Source: Micromonospora endolithica
Lineage (GTDB): Bacteria > Actinomycetota > Actinomycetes > Mycobacteriales > Micromonosporaceae
Reading direction: 5' to 3'
Length of the DNA stretch: 64,000 nucleotides
Assembly: GCF_003626595.1 (NCBI RefSeq)
Contig: NZ_RBAK01000006.1
Coordinates: 248,001 to 312,000 of the forward strand
Position 1 is the first letter of the stretch, and every line of letters starts with the position of its first letter. Shown here piece after piece: positions 23,691 through 31,890 of the stretch. Under the pieces are notes generated by a model. That model was not told the DNA's origin. It worked only from the letters and a program-made list of their open reading frames with translations, and ran no database searches. The position numbers and the translations under genes were made by a program.

Positions 23691-24773
23691 GTGGATCAAG
23701 AAGACCGGATCGCCCTGTTCCTGGACTACGAGAACCTCGCGCTGGGGGCACGGGACCACCTCGGCGGCGGGATGTTCGACTTCCGCCCGATCGCCGACGC
23801 CCTCGCCGAGCGGGGGCGGGTGGTGGTGCGGCGCGCGTACGCCGACTGGTCGTACTTCGACGAGGACCGCCGGATGCTGACCCGCTCGCACGTGGAGCTG
23901 ATCGAGATTCCGCAGCGGATGGGCGCCTCCCGGAAGAACGCCGCCGACATCAAGATGGCCGTCGACGCGATCGAGTTGGCGTTCGAGCGGGACTACATCT
24001 CGACCTTCGTGATCTGCAGCGGCGACAGCGACTTCACCCCGCTGGTGCACAAGCTGCGTGAACTCAACAAGCAGGTGATCGGCGTGGGGGTGGAGAAGTC
24101 CACCTCGGCGCTGCTCCCGCCGGCCTGCGACGAGTTCCTGTACTACGACCGCCTGGAGGGCGTCGACCTCCCGCCGGCCCGCGAGCGCCGACCGGCGCGC
24201 CCGGCACGCAACGCCCGCCCGGAGCCCCAGCAGGCCGAGCCGGTCGAGCCGGAGCCGCATCCGGTCCCGGAGGAGCCGGCCCGGGACGCGGAGTCGCTCG
24301 CGGTGCTGGTCGCCCAGACCGTCGCCGGCCTGCAGGGCAGCTCCGGCGGCGAGGTGACCGCGTCCCGGCTCAAGCGCACCCTGCTGCGCAAGGACCCGAC
24401 GTTCAGTCAGTCCGACTACGGCTTCCGCACCTTCGGCGAACTCCTGCGGTACCTCGCCACCAATCGCGTCATCGAGCTGACCGAGGGCCCGGCGAAGGGC
24501 GACCCGGAGGTGTACCTGCCCGAGCACGGTGACCAGGAGGTGGCCTTCGGGCTGCTGGGCTCGGTGGTGCAGGACCTCGCCGGCCGCGACGGTCAGGTGG
24601 CGCTGTCCGGGTTGAAGAACCAGCTGCGCCGAGCCCGGCCGGACTTCAGCGAGAAGAAGCTTGGCTACCGCAGCTTCCTCCAGTTCTGCAAGGCCGCCGC
24701 CACCGCCGGGGTGGTCGACCTGCACTGGAGCGCCGAGGCCGACGACTACCTGCTGTCCGTTCCCCCCGCCTAG
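23691..24773 (+). CDS. NYN domain protein with two OST-HTH/LOTUS domains
   Basis: A 360-aa cytoplasmic protein. Residues 1-150 form a PIN-like NYN nuclease domain with the metal-binding acidic residues visible in IALFLDYENLALG, ADIKMAVDAIEL and VICSGDSDFTPLVHKLR. An acidic/Pro linker (about 160-200) leads to two OST-HTH (LOTUS) modules (about 203-275 and 283-357), each with the RTLLRKDPTFSQSDYGFRTF-like or NQLRRARPDFSEKKLGYRSF signature. The family is thought to act on RNA, with LOTUS domains binding RNA or protein partners; the bacterial target is not known. The start is leaderless with GTG. Confidence 0.88.
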   Translation: MDQEDRIALFLDYENLALGARDHLGGGMFDFRPIADALAERGRVVVRRAYADWSYFDEDRRMLTRSHVELIEIPQRMGASRKNAADIKMAVDAIELAFERDYISTFVICSGDSDFTPLVHKLRELNKQVIGVGVEKSTSALLPPACDEFLYYDRLEGVDLPPARERRPARPARNARPEPQQAEPVEPEPHPVPEEPARDAESLAVLVAQTVAGLQGSSGGEVTASRLKRTLLRKDPTFSQSDYGFRTFGELLRYLATNRVIELTEGPAKGDPEVYLPEHGDQEVAFGLLGSVVQDLAGRDGQVALSGLKNQLRRARPDFSEKKLGYRSFLQFCKAAATAGVVDLHWSAEADDYLLSVPPA

Positions 24774-24892
24774 CACCACGACCGTCGGATGGGCGGCGGA
24801 CATGTGCACGCCGCGGGGCGAGTGCCTCGACGTGGGAATCCGTCGGGCCACGTACCGTCCCTGCGCGGCGCGCAGGCAGTGGCGCGCGGGCG

Positions 24893-24931
24893 GCGGTGCT
24901 CAGTGCGCGGACAGCGGTGCTCAGTGCGCGG
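24893..24931 (+). repeat. 18-bp direct repeats, period 21
   Basis: GCGGTGCTCAGTGCGCGG occurs at 24893-24910 and again at 24914-24931, a two-helical-turn period. A degraded third copy (GGCGGTGGCTCAG) follows at about 24938-24950. Confidence 0.6.
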
Positions 24932-25032
24932 TGCGCGGGCGGTGGCTCAGACGGGGAACGGCGAGCCGAATCGGCCGGCCGAGGGACGGGCTGACGGCTG
25001 TCGATATGCAACAAACCTGCACGTCCTAACCC

Positions 25033-25062
25033 TTGCGCCGCAGGTAAGCGCTTTCCTAGCCT
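25033..25062 (+). promoter_or_regulatory. pectate lyase promoter with LacI-type operator
   Basis: TTGCGC (25033-25038) and TAGCCT (25057-25062) are 18 bp apart. Between them lies GGTAAGCGCTTTCC (25043-25056), a palindrome with one mismatch and an AAGCGCTT core, the classic form of LacI-family sugar-repressor sites in actinobacteria. Binding there would block RNA polymerase. Confidence 0.7.
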
Positions 25063-25179
25063 GTGTTTCATCGATGTTTCGGTTCCAGGGCCGGCCAGGG
25101 GACGCGGACACGAAGCCATGTGCGGTGTGCGGGCGTAGGGCGATGCCCCCGTGCCGCGTTCACTCTGAGGAGTCCAAAA

Positions 25180-27897
25180 GTGAGAACCACAGTGAGACTC
25201 AAGCTCCTTGCCGGTGGCACCGCGGTAGCCGCGGTCGCCGCCGCGGTCGCGGCCCTGCCGATGACCCAGGCGTCGGCGGCGACCGGTGGCGTCACCGGTT
25301 ACGCCACCCAGAACGGCGGGACCACCGGTGGCGCCGGCGGGCAGACCGTGCGGGCCACCACCGGCACCGCGATCCACGCGGCCCTGTGCAACCGGGCCAG
25401 CAGCAGCACCCCGATCGTCATCCAGGTCGAGGGCACCATCAACCACGGCAACACCGCCAAGGTCTCCGGCGACAGCTGCAACACCGCCGCCGGCGTGATC
25501 GAACTCAAGCAGATCAGCAACGTCACGATCGTCGGGGTCGGCGCCGGAGCGGTCTTCGACCAGCTGGGCATCCACATCCGTGACTCCAGCAACATCATCA
25601 TCCAGAACGTGACCGTCCGGAACGTCAAGAAGTCCGGCTCGCCGACCTCCAACGGCGGTGACGCGATCGGCATGGAGAGCACCGTCCGCAACGTCTGGGT
25701 CGACCACGTCACCCTGGAGGCGTCCGGCGGGGAGTCGGAGGGCTACGACGGCCTCTTCGACCTGAAGGACAACGTGCAGTACGTGACCCTGTCGTACAGC
25801 ATCCTGCGCAACTCCGGCCGGGGCGGCCTGGTCGGCTCCAGCGAGAGCGACACCTCCAACGGCTACATCACCTACCACCACAACCGGTACGAGAACATCG
25901 ACTCCCGTACGCCGCTGCTGCGTGGCGGCATCGCGCACATCTACAACAACCACTACGTCAACCTGCGCGAGTCCGGCATCAACTCCCGCGCCGGAGCCCG
26001 CGCCAAGGTGGAGAACAACTACTTCAAGGACTCCAGGGACGTCCTGGGCACCTTCTATACCGACCAGGCCGGCTACTGGCAGGTCGCCGGCAACATCTTC
26101 GACAACGTGACCTGGTCCAGCCGCAGCGGCGACCACAACCCGGCCGGGCCCAACCCGACCTCCACCACCACCGTCAGCGTCCCCTACAACTACCGCCTGG
26201 ACGGCGCCAGCTGCGTGCCGAACGTGGTGAACCAGACCGCCGGCGCCAACAAGGGCCTCCAGGTCTCCGACGGTAACTGCACGCCGCAGACCCCGCCGCC
26301 GACCACCGCCCCGCCCACCACCACGCCGCCCACCACGCCGCCGCCGACCACCCCACCGCCCGGCACCCCGGGTGGCACCAACCTCAGCCTCGGTGCCGGT
26401 GCCGACGGCTCCAGCAAGGCCGGCGGGACCAGCTACGGCAACGCGATCGACGGCAACATGAGCACCTACTGGTCGCCGTCCGGCTCGACCGGCCGCATCT
26501 CGGTCAAGTGGGGCTCGGCCACCACGGTGGGCGCGATCAACATCCGTGAGGCGGCCGGCGCGGTCGGGGCCATCGGGTCCTGGCGGGTGGTCAACAACGA
26601 CAACGGCGCCGTCCTGGCCACCGGCAACGGGGCCCGCGTGATCACCTTCACCCCGGTCTCCCTGAGCAAGATCAACTTTGAGATCACCAGCGCCAGTGGC
26701 ACCCCGCGGGTCGCCGAGTTCGAGACCTACCGCTCGACGACCACCACGCCGCCGACCACCACGCCGCCGACGACCCCGCCGCCCACCACGCCCCCGCCGA
26801 CGACCCCTCCGCCGTCGAGCAACGCGCTGTACGTGGCACCCACCGGTAGTGACAGCGCGGCCGGAACGGTGTCCAGCCCGACCACGCTCACCTCCGCGAT
26901 CACCCGGATCGCCGCCGGTGGGACGATCTACCTGCGGGGTGGCACCTACCGCTACTCGCAGACCATCACCATCGGCCAGGGCAACAACGGCACGTCGGGG
27001 GCGCGGAAGAACATCTTCGCCTACCCCGGCGAGACCCCGGTGCTGAACTTCTCGGCCCAGAGCGAGGATCCGGCGAACCGTGGGCTCGCCCTCGGCGGCT
27101 CGTTCTGGCACGTCCGCGGCATCGTCGTCGAGCGTGCCGGGGACAACGGGATCCTGCTGGCCGGCAACAACAACATCATCGAACGTACGGTGACCCGCCA
27201 CAACCGGGACTCGGGGCTCCAGCTGTCACGACTGGTGGCCGACGCGCCCCGGGACCAGTGGCCCTCGAACAACCTCGTGGTGAGCACGGTGTCCCACGAC
27301 AACGTCGACTCCGACGGTGAGGACGCGGACGGCTTCGCCCCGAAGCTGACCGTCGGTCCCGGCAACGTCTTCCGCTACACCGTGGCGCACCACAACATCG
27401 ACGACGGTTACGACCTCTACACCAAGAGCGACACCGGTGCCATCGGCGCGGTGACCATCGAGTCCTCCCTCGCCTACGGCAACGGCACCCTCAGCAACGG
27501 TGGCCAGGCCGGCAACGGTGACCGCAACGGCTTCAAGCTCGGTGGCGAGGACATCGGGGTGAACCACGCCATCCGCGGCAACATCGCCTACGACAACGGC
27601 AAGCACGGCTTCACCTACAACCGCAACCTCGGCACCATGACGGTGTCGAACAACGTCGGTGTCGGCAACACCGAGCGCAACTTCACCTTCGACGGCGGTT
27701 CCTCGGTGTTCCGGAACAACACCTCGTGCGACAGCGGGGCGAACGACCGGATCATCGGCAACTCCGACGGCTCGAACCAGTTCTGGTCCGGCTCCAACGG
27801 ATCCCGGTGCTCCGCGTACTCGGGCGCCCTGGGTTGGTCCTTCGCCTCGGACGGCCGCCTGGTGGTGACCTTCGGCGGCACGCCGGTGACGCCGTGA
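25180..27897 (+). CDS. secreted bifunctional pectate lyase PL1-CBM-PL9
   Basis: A 905-aa exported enzyme (signal to about Ala33). Domains: PL1 pectate lyase beta-helix (about 35-360) with WVDHVTLE and the Ca-binding acidic region EGYDGLFDLKD; Pro/Thr linker; F5/8C-like carbohydrate-binding domain (about 398-520); second linker; PL9 beta-helix (about 546-905) with DSDGEDADGFAPKL, DDGYDLYTK and NGFKLGG, which match the Ca-binding Asp cluster and catalytic Lys of the PL9 family. Both halves cut polygalacturonate by beta-elimination, so they may act on different stretches of pectin. GTG 25180 is chosen from TGAGGAG seven bases upstream. Expression is probably controlled by the operator at 25043. 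A perfect 15-bp terminator follows. Confidence 0.9.
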   Translation: MRTTVRLKLLAGGTAVAAVAAAVAALPMTQASAATGGVTGYATQNGGTTGGAGGQTVRATTGTAIHAALCNRASSSTPIVIQVEGTINHGNTAKVSGDSCNTAAGVIELKQISNVTIVGVGAGAVFDQLGIHIRDSSNIIIQNVTVRNVKKSGSPTSNGGDAIGMESTVRNVWVDHVTLEASGGESEGYDGLFDLKDNVQYVTLSYSILRNSGRGGLVGSSESDTSNGYITYHHNRYENIDSRTPLLRGGIAHIYNNHYVNLRESGINSRAGARAKVENNYFKDSRDVLGTFYTDQAGYWQVAGNIFDNVTWSSRSGDHNPAGPNPTSTTTVSVPYNYRLDGASCVPNVVNQTAGANKGLQVSDGNCTPQTPPPTTAPPTTTPPTTPPPTTPPPGTPGGTNLSLGAGADGSSKAGGTSYGNAIDGNMSTYWSPSGSTGRISVKWGSATTVGAINIREAAGAVGAIGSWRVVNNDNGAVLATGNGARVITFTPVSLSKINFEITSASGTPRVAEFETYRSTTTTPPTTTPPTTPPPTTPPPTTPPPSSNALYVAPTGSDSAAGTVSSPTTLTSAITRIAAGGTIYLRGGTYRYSQTITIGQGNNGTSGARKNIFAYPGETPVLNFSAQSEDPANRGLALGGSFWHVRGIVVERAGDNGILLAGNNNIIERTVTRHNRDSGLQLSRLVADAPRDQWPSNNLVVSTVSHDNVDSDGEDADGFAPKLTVGPGNVFRYTVAHHNIDDGYDLYTKSDTGAIGAVTIESSLAYGNGTLSNGGQAGNGDRNGFKLGGEDIGVNHAIRGNIAYDNGKHGFTYNRNLGTMTVSNNVGVGNTERNFTFDGGSSVFRNNTSCDSGANDRIIGNSDGSNQFWSGSNGSRCSAYSGALGWSFASDGRLVVTFGGTPVTP

Positions 27898-27916
27898 CCA
27901 GATTCGCCGCGTGAAC

Positions 27917-27956
27917 CCCGGCGGGCAGGACGGCCGACGCTGTCCTGCCCGCCGGG
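27917..27956 (+). terminator. terminator of pectate lyase gene
   Basis: A perfect 15-bp inverted repeat, CCCGGCGGGCAGGAC (27917-27931) and GTCCTGCCCGCCGGG (27942-27956), with a 10-nt loop. Confidence 0.8.
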
Positions 27957-28068
27957 CGCCGGTCACCGCACGGTCGCCGGCCTCGGCACGGCGGCTCGCG
28001 TCCGGCCGGCCGACGGACCGCGCCGACCGGACCCGCCTGCCCCCGACATCCCACCGAACCCTGCGTCG

Positions 28069-28102
28069 ATTGACTTTCGATAGAATACGAGCGAAAATCA
28101 AT
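28069..28102 (+). promoter_or_regulatory. AT-rich inverted repeat before small membrane protein
   Basis: ATTGACTTTCG (28069-28079) and CGAAAATCAAT (28092-28102) match as an inverted repeat in 10 of 11 positions around a 12-nt spacer. It is strikingly AT-rich for this DNA and contains the TTGACT -35-like box. It probably includes the promoter and an operator for the gene at 28155. Confidence 0.5.
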
Positions 28103-28154
28103 GCGGCGTCGCTGGTCGGGTCGGCGACGGGTGCGACCTCCGAGGGGACAACAC

Positions 28155-28319
28155 ATGAAGTACGCCGTGGCGCTCGTCACCGTTCTGGCCGTCGCGATCG
28201 GTGTCGCCGGCTTCGTGTACGGGGGAGCCGACGACTCCCCGGGCCTCCAGCTCCTGAGCGGCCTGATCGTGATCGGCGCGGTCGCGCTCGGCGTGCGCAC
28301 GGCCCGCCGCAGCAGGTAG
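28155..28319 (+). CDS. small two-helix membrane protein
   Basis: A 54-aa protein with two membrane helices (YAVALVTVLAVAIGVAGFVYG and LLSGLIVIGAVALGV) joined by a short acidic loop GADDSPGLQ and ending in ARRSR (positive-inside). ATG 28155 follows GAGGGGA at normal distance. The function is unknown; such small hydrophobic proteins are common in actinobacteria and often lie outside annotation. The AT-rich palindrome upstream suggests dedicated regulation. Confidence 0.65.
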   Translation: MKYAVALVTVLAVAIGVAGFVYGGADDSPGLQLLSGLIVIGAVALGVRTARRSR

Positions 28320-28361
28320 CGCCACTGGCCCGCAAGGCGGACACCGGGCACGCCCGACCGG

Positions 28362-29081
28362 TCAGCCTTCTGGCACGCAGGGGCGGGCGGTGATTGCCGG
28401 GTCGACGCCAAACTGTTCCAGGCAGGGATCCAGGCCGTCGATGGTGACCGGAGGCCGCTCCCGCGAATCCCAGTCGTGGCGGGTCAGGCGGAGGCGCTCG
28501 GAGACGACAGCCCGATCGTGCAGGACGTCCCGCGTGATTCCGTCGGGCCGGTAGCCGAGCTTGCGGGAGACGGCGAGCGGGGCGGGGTTGTCGACGAACG
28601 ACGCCGTCCGTGCGTGTTCGGCGCCGAGGCCGGCGAAGGCCAGGTGGAGTACGGCGCCGCGCATCTCGGTGCCGATACCCTGCCCCTGATGGTCGAGGCC
28701 CAGCCAGGACCCGGTCGCCACCTCCCGCAGCGTCGCGTAGTTGTCGGCCCACAGGTCCTGTACGGCGATCGGATCGCCCTCCCGGAACACCGCGAGTTCC
28801 AGGGCCCAGCTCAGTGGTGTCCACCCGCCGCGCCGCCGCCAGTGTCGCTGGACGACCTCGCGTGCCAGGTCGCGCGGCGACACGTCTGTCCACGGGCGTA
28901 GGAAGGGCCGGCGGCCCGGTTCGTGTATCCCGCGTGCCGCCACGTCGGCGAGCGCGGCCAGCTCGTCCTCGTCGGGCAGTCGAAGTTCCAGCCGGGGGGT
29001 CCGGAGGCGGAGCCCCAGCAGGGGCCAGTGTTCGATCAGTGCCCGGGAGGTTCTTCCGCCAGACGTCCGTGGCCCGTCCAC
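28362..29081 (-). CDS. GNAT family N-acetyltransferase (RimJ/RimL-like)
   Basis: A 239-aa protein of the RimJ/L-type GNAT group: LRTPRLELRLPDEDELAALADVA at the start, LGLDHQGQGIGTEMRGAVLHLAF as the acetyl-CoA motif, and TASFVDNPAPLAVSRKLGYRPDG near the end. It acetylates an unknown amine or protein N-terminus. The GTG at 29081 begins two bases after the DinB stop codon, so the pair is probably translated together; the frame continues upstream to 29411 inside dinB but is only a shadow there. The C-terminal 35 residues are extra compared with typical members. Confidence 0.8.
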   Translation of the reverse strand: MDGPRTSGGRTSRALIEHWPLLGLRLRTPRLELRLPDEDELAALADVAARGIHEPGRRPFLRPWTDVSPRDLAREVVQRHWRRRGGWTPLSWALELAVFREGDPIAVQDLWADNYATLREVATGSWLGLDHQGQGIGTEMRGAVLHLAFAGLGAEHARTASFVDNPAPLAVSRKLGYRPDGITRDVLHDRAVVSERLRLTRHDWDSRERPPVTIDGLDPCLEQFGVDPAITARPCVPEG

Positions 29082-29083
29082 GC

Positions 29084-29596
29084 TCAGTAGTAGCCCTTCT
29101 CGCCGTCGAGCAGCTCCCGGACGGCGTCCAGGTGACCGGCGTGCCGGGCGGTCTCCTCGATCATGTGGATCACCATCCAGCGAAGGCTGGCGGCGGCGGA
29201 CCGGAAGTCCGGGTGCCGGCCGACGTCGTCCAGCGAGTGCGCCGCGACGATCTCGTCGGAGATCGCGCACTGCCGCTCGTACTCCTGCAGGAGCTGGGCC
29301 AGCGGCACCCCGTCGACCCTCATGTCGGCGTCCTCGGGTTCCTCGACGAACTGCGGGCCCTCCGCCGGCCGGCCGAGGAACAGCACCTCGAACCAGGTCT
29401 GTTCGGTCCACCGCAGGTGCGAGACGATGCCGGCCACCGTCATCAGCGGTGAGGTCGGCAGGACCGGTCGGTGGGCGTCCTCGTCGGACAACCCCTCACA
29501 CTTGAAGTGGACGATGGCGCGCTGCATGTCGTACCAGCCGAGGAGCTGGGTGCGCTCGTCGGCGACGAAGGGTGGGCGGACACGGGGGAGGGTCAT
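29084..29596 (-). CDS. DinB-family protein (DUF664)
   Basis: A 170-aa four-helix-bundle protein. The metal-ligand histidines are visible in GIVSHLRWTEQTWFE and IHMIEETARHAGHLDAVRE. DinB/DUF664 members include mycothiol- or bacillithiol-dependent transferases, but most, like this one, have no assigned substrate. Two similar proteins occur in the window (48800 and 56112). It is the first gene of a two-gene operon with the GNAT. TAGGGT eight bases before the ATG suggests a leaderless transcript. Confidence 0.82.
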   Translation of the reverse strand: MTLPRVRPPFVADERTQLLGWYDMQRAIVHFKCEGLSDEDAHRPVLPTSPLMTVAGIVSHLRWTEQTWFEVLFLGRPAEGPQFVEEPEDADMRVDGVPLAQLLQEYERQCAISDEIVAAHSLDDVGRHPDFRSAAASLRWMVIHMIEETARHAGHLDAVRELLDGEKGYY

Positions 29597-29640
29597 GGCC
29601 GCCGACCCTAGCCGCGGGGCGGCGTACACGACAGCGGGTT

Positions 29641-30729
29641 TCACCCGGCGTCGGCGGCTCCCGGCGGCACCGGCAGCGCCACGCCCTCGGCGGCGGCCCG
29701 GTGCGCCAGCTCGATGAGCCCCACCGTGTCGACGGCGTCGCGCGGGTCCACCGGCAGCGGACCGCCGTCCCGCAGCGCCGCCGCCACCTGCGCGTAGAAA
29801 CTCTGGTAGCGGCCCGGCTCGGTGGGCACCGGGCGGGCGTCGTCGTCCGAGCCGAGCAGGCCGTAGCGCTCCGGCGGCACCGCACCCCAGCCGGCCGCGC
29901 CCGGTCGGCCGCCGTCGCGCAGCGCGGCCTCCTGCGGATCCAGACCCCACGAGGTGTACGCGGCACGGCTGCCGAGGATCCGCAGGCGCGGCCCGACCTG
30001 CGCGGCGACCGCGCTCATCCAGAGGTGTGAGCGGACGCCCCCGGTGTGGGTCAGCGCCACGAACGCGTCGTCGTCGACCTGGGCGTCGGGGCGGCGGCGG
30101 TCCACCTCGGCGTACACCGAGGCGACCGGCCCGAACAGCTGGACCGCCTGGTCGATCAGGTGCGCGCCCAGGTCGTACAGGACGCCGCCGGCCTGGTCCG
30201 GGGTGCCGCTCTCCCGCCAACCCGGCTTGATCTCCGGCCGCCACCGCTCGAAGCGGGACTCGAACCGGGTGACCGTGCCCAGCGCGCCCTCGTCCACCAG
30301 CCGGCGGGCGGTCAGGAAGTCGCCGTCGAGGCGACGGTTCTGGAAGACCGTCAGCGGTACGCCCCGCCGGGCCGCCTCGGCCACCAGGTCACGGCCCTCG
30401 GCGGCGGTGGCGGCCAGTGGCTTGTCCACCACCACCGGCAGGCCGACGGCGATCGCCGCCCGGGCCGCCGGCACGTGGTTCCTGTTCGGCGTGGCCACCA
30501 CGACCAGGTCCAGCGCGTCGGGCAGGCGCCACAACAGGTCGGGGTCGTCGACCAGGCGCGCGTCCGGGTGCTCCCGCCGCACCTGGAGCCGGCGCTCCGG
30601 GTCCCGGGTCACCACCGCGTGCAACCGCAGGCCCGGTGTCGCGGCGATCAGCGGGGCGTGGAACACCCGGCCGGCCACCCCGTACCCCAGCAGACCGACC
30701 CGCAACGCCCCCCGCGCCGTCCCCACCAT
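29641..30729 (-). CDS. Gfo/Idh/MocA family oxidoreductase
   Basis: A 362-aa NAD(P)-dependent enzyme. The Rossmann motif is LRVGLLGYGVAGRVFHAPLI (about 9-28); the usual catalytic EKP is replaced by DKP in GLPVVVDKPLAATA, and the C-terminal domain has GGVLYDLGAHLIDQ. The family oxidises or reduces sugars, inositols or their derivatives in the cytoplasm. The closest pattern is the YdgJ/IolW-like group, and the substrate is unknown. It lies alone, downstream of the hairpin that ends the propeller gene. Confidence 0.85.
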   Translation of the reverse strand: MVGTARGALRVGLLGYGVAGRVFHAPLIAATPGLRLHAVVTRDPERRLQVRREHPDARLVDDPDLLWRLPDALDLVVVATPNRNHVPAARAAIAVGLPVVVDKPLAATAAEGRDLVAEAARRGVPLTVFQNRRLDGDFLTARRLVDEGALGTVTRFESRFERWRPEIKPGWRESGTPDQAGGVLYDLGAHLIDQAVQLFGPVASVYAEVDRRRPDAQVDDDAFVALTHTGGVRSHLWMSAVAAQVGPRLRILGSRAAYTSWGLDPQEAALRDGGRPGAAGWGAVPPERYGLLGSDDDARPVPTEPGRYQSFYAQVAAALRDGGPLPVDPRDAVDTVGLIELAHRAAAEGVALPVPPGAADAG

Positions 30730-30780
30730 GCCGCCCCCACCCCCCGATGATCGTTTCCGGTACGAATCTACGCCCCGCCG

Positions 30781-30843
30781 TGATCGTCTGCGGATGAGCT
30801 GTCCGACACGTCGGCGGAACGGCCGCTGGTGCGTAGACGATCA
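30781..30843 (-). terminator. stem-loop at the end of the propeller gene
   Basis: TGATCGTCTGCG (30781-30792) pairs with CGTAGACGATCA (30832-30843) in 11 of 12 positions. The right arm includes the stop codon of the minus-strand propeller gene. Confidence 0.55.
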
Positions 30844-31788
30844 AGCCCGAGGGGTGCGGACCGCGACCGCCGTGTACGGCGTGGTCGGCGTCGGTGCGGT
30901 GGTGAAGCGGGCGTTGGGCAGGTAGAGCCGGCCCAACGCCTTCGCGACCGTGGTCGGCACGTCGAAGTCCGGGTCGGTGATGGTGCCGGTGACCGTGCCG
31001 GCGGTGCCGGCGCGGTTCAGTTCGACCACGGCGATCTGGTTGAGCCGGTTCTGCACGACGTAGAGGGTGCGGCCGAGCAGCAGCAGCCCGTCGCCGTTGG
31101 TGAACGTGTAGCCGGGCACGTCCACCACCGTGGTCGCCCCGGTGGCCGGGTCGACCCGGAACAGCGTGCCGGTGTTGGACTGGACGACGATCAGCGCCCG
31201 GCGGTCCGGCGTGGCGACGATGCCGTTGAGGTTCACCCCGGTGCCGACCTGCTGGTAGGCGCCGGTCAGCGCGATGGTGGTGAAGCCGTCGGCGGCCGGC
31301 AGCCGGCCGCCGCGACCCAGCGGCAGGCGGTAGAGCACCGGCCGGTTGGAGTCGGTGAAGTACGCGGCCCCGGAGGTGAGGACGACGTCGTTGACGAACG
31401 TGGGCGCCTCGGCGAACCGGTAGCTCGCCAGCACCCGACCGGTGCGGGTGTCGACCACCCGGGCGTCGCCGGCCGTGCCGCCGGAGACGAACAGCCGGCC
31501 CCGTGCGTCGACCTTGAGGCCCAGCGACGGGGTGCCGGTCGGCCCGCTGATCGTGGTGCCCCGGCCGGTGACCAGGTCGGCGCGGTAGATGGCGCCGGTG
31601 GCGCGGGAGCCGAAGTACGCGTGACGGCCGGCGGTGGCGATGCCCTCCGGCTGGAAGCCGTCGGGCAGGGCGACGACGGCCGGTGGCCGGCCGCCGCCGG
31701 CGTGTGCCGACGCGGGCGCGACGGCGACGGAGGTCAGCAGGGTGGCGGTCAGGGTGACGCCGAGCGCGGTCCTGAGGGGTCGGTTCAC
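30841..31788 (-). CDS. secreted beta-propeller protein (SMP-30-like)
   Basis: A 315-aa protein exported by a Sec signal (about 1-28, ending APASA). The mature part is built from repeated YFGSR, LFVSGG and LYVVQN beta-blades resembling SMP-30/gluconolactonase or ScyD-type propellers. Many homologues carry no experimental function, and some are mislabelled superoxide dismutase. No catalytic metal cluster can be assigned by eye. GTG 31788 is preceded by GAAGGAG. It is monocistronic, ending in the hairpin that covers the stop codon. Confidence 0.7.
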   Translation of the reverse strand: MNRPLRTALGVTLTATLLTSVAVAPASAHAGGGRPPAVVALPDGFQPEGIATAGRHAYFGSRATGAIYRADLVTGRGTTISGPTGTPSLGLKVDARGRLFVSGGTAGDARVVDTRTGRVLASYRFAEAPTFVNDVVLTSGAAYFTDSNRPVLYRLPLGRGGRLPAADGFTTIALTGAYQQVGTGVNLNGIVATPDRRALIVVQSNTGTLFRVDPATGATTVVDVPGYTFTNGDGLLLLGRTLYVVQNRLNQIAVVELNRAGTAGTVTGTITDPDFDVPTTVAKALGRLYLPNARFTTAPTPTTPYTAVAVRTPRA

Positions 31789-31890
31789 TGTGCTCCTTCG
31801 GGCGGGCCGGCGGCACGGGACCGACGCCGGCCACGGTCAGTGGGGCCAGGACCCTCCCCACTGTACGGTCGGTCCCGGCCCCCCGCCCGG

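Larger units (their letters stand above)
24774..25179 (+). promoter_or_regulatory. long regulatory region of the pectate lyase gene
   Basis: A 406-bp stretch without a convincing gene. It holds two 18-bp direct repeats (24893-24931), a promoter with an embedded operator (25033-25062) and an untranslated leader of about 110 bases ending in the ribosome site TGAGGAG (25166-25172). Confidence 0.6.

Noticed and set aside
28362..29411. Long version of the GNAT gene
   Set aside because: The first 110 residues lie out of frame inside the DinB gene and are Arg-rich; GTG 29081 directly follows the DinB stop.
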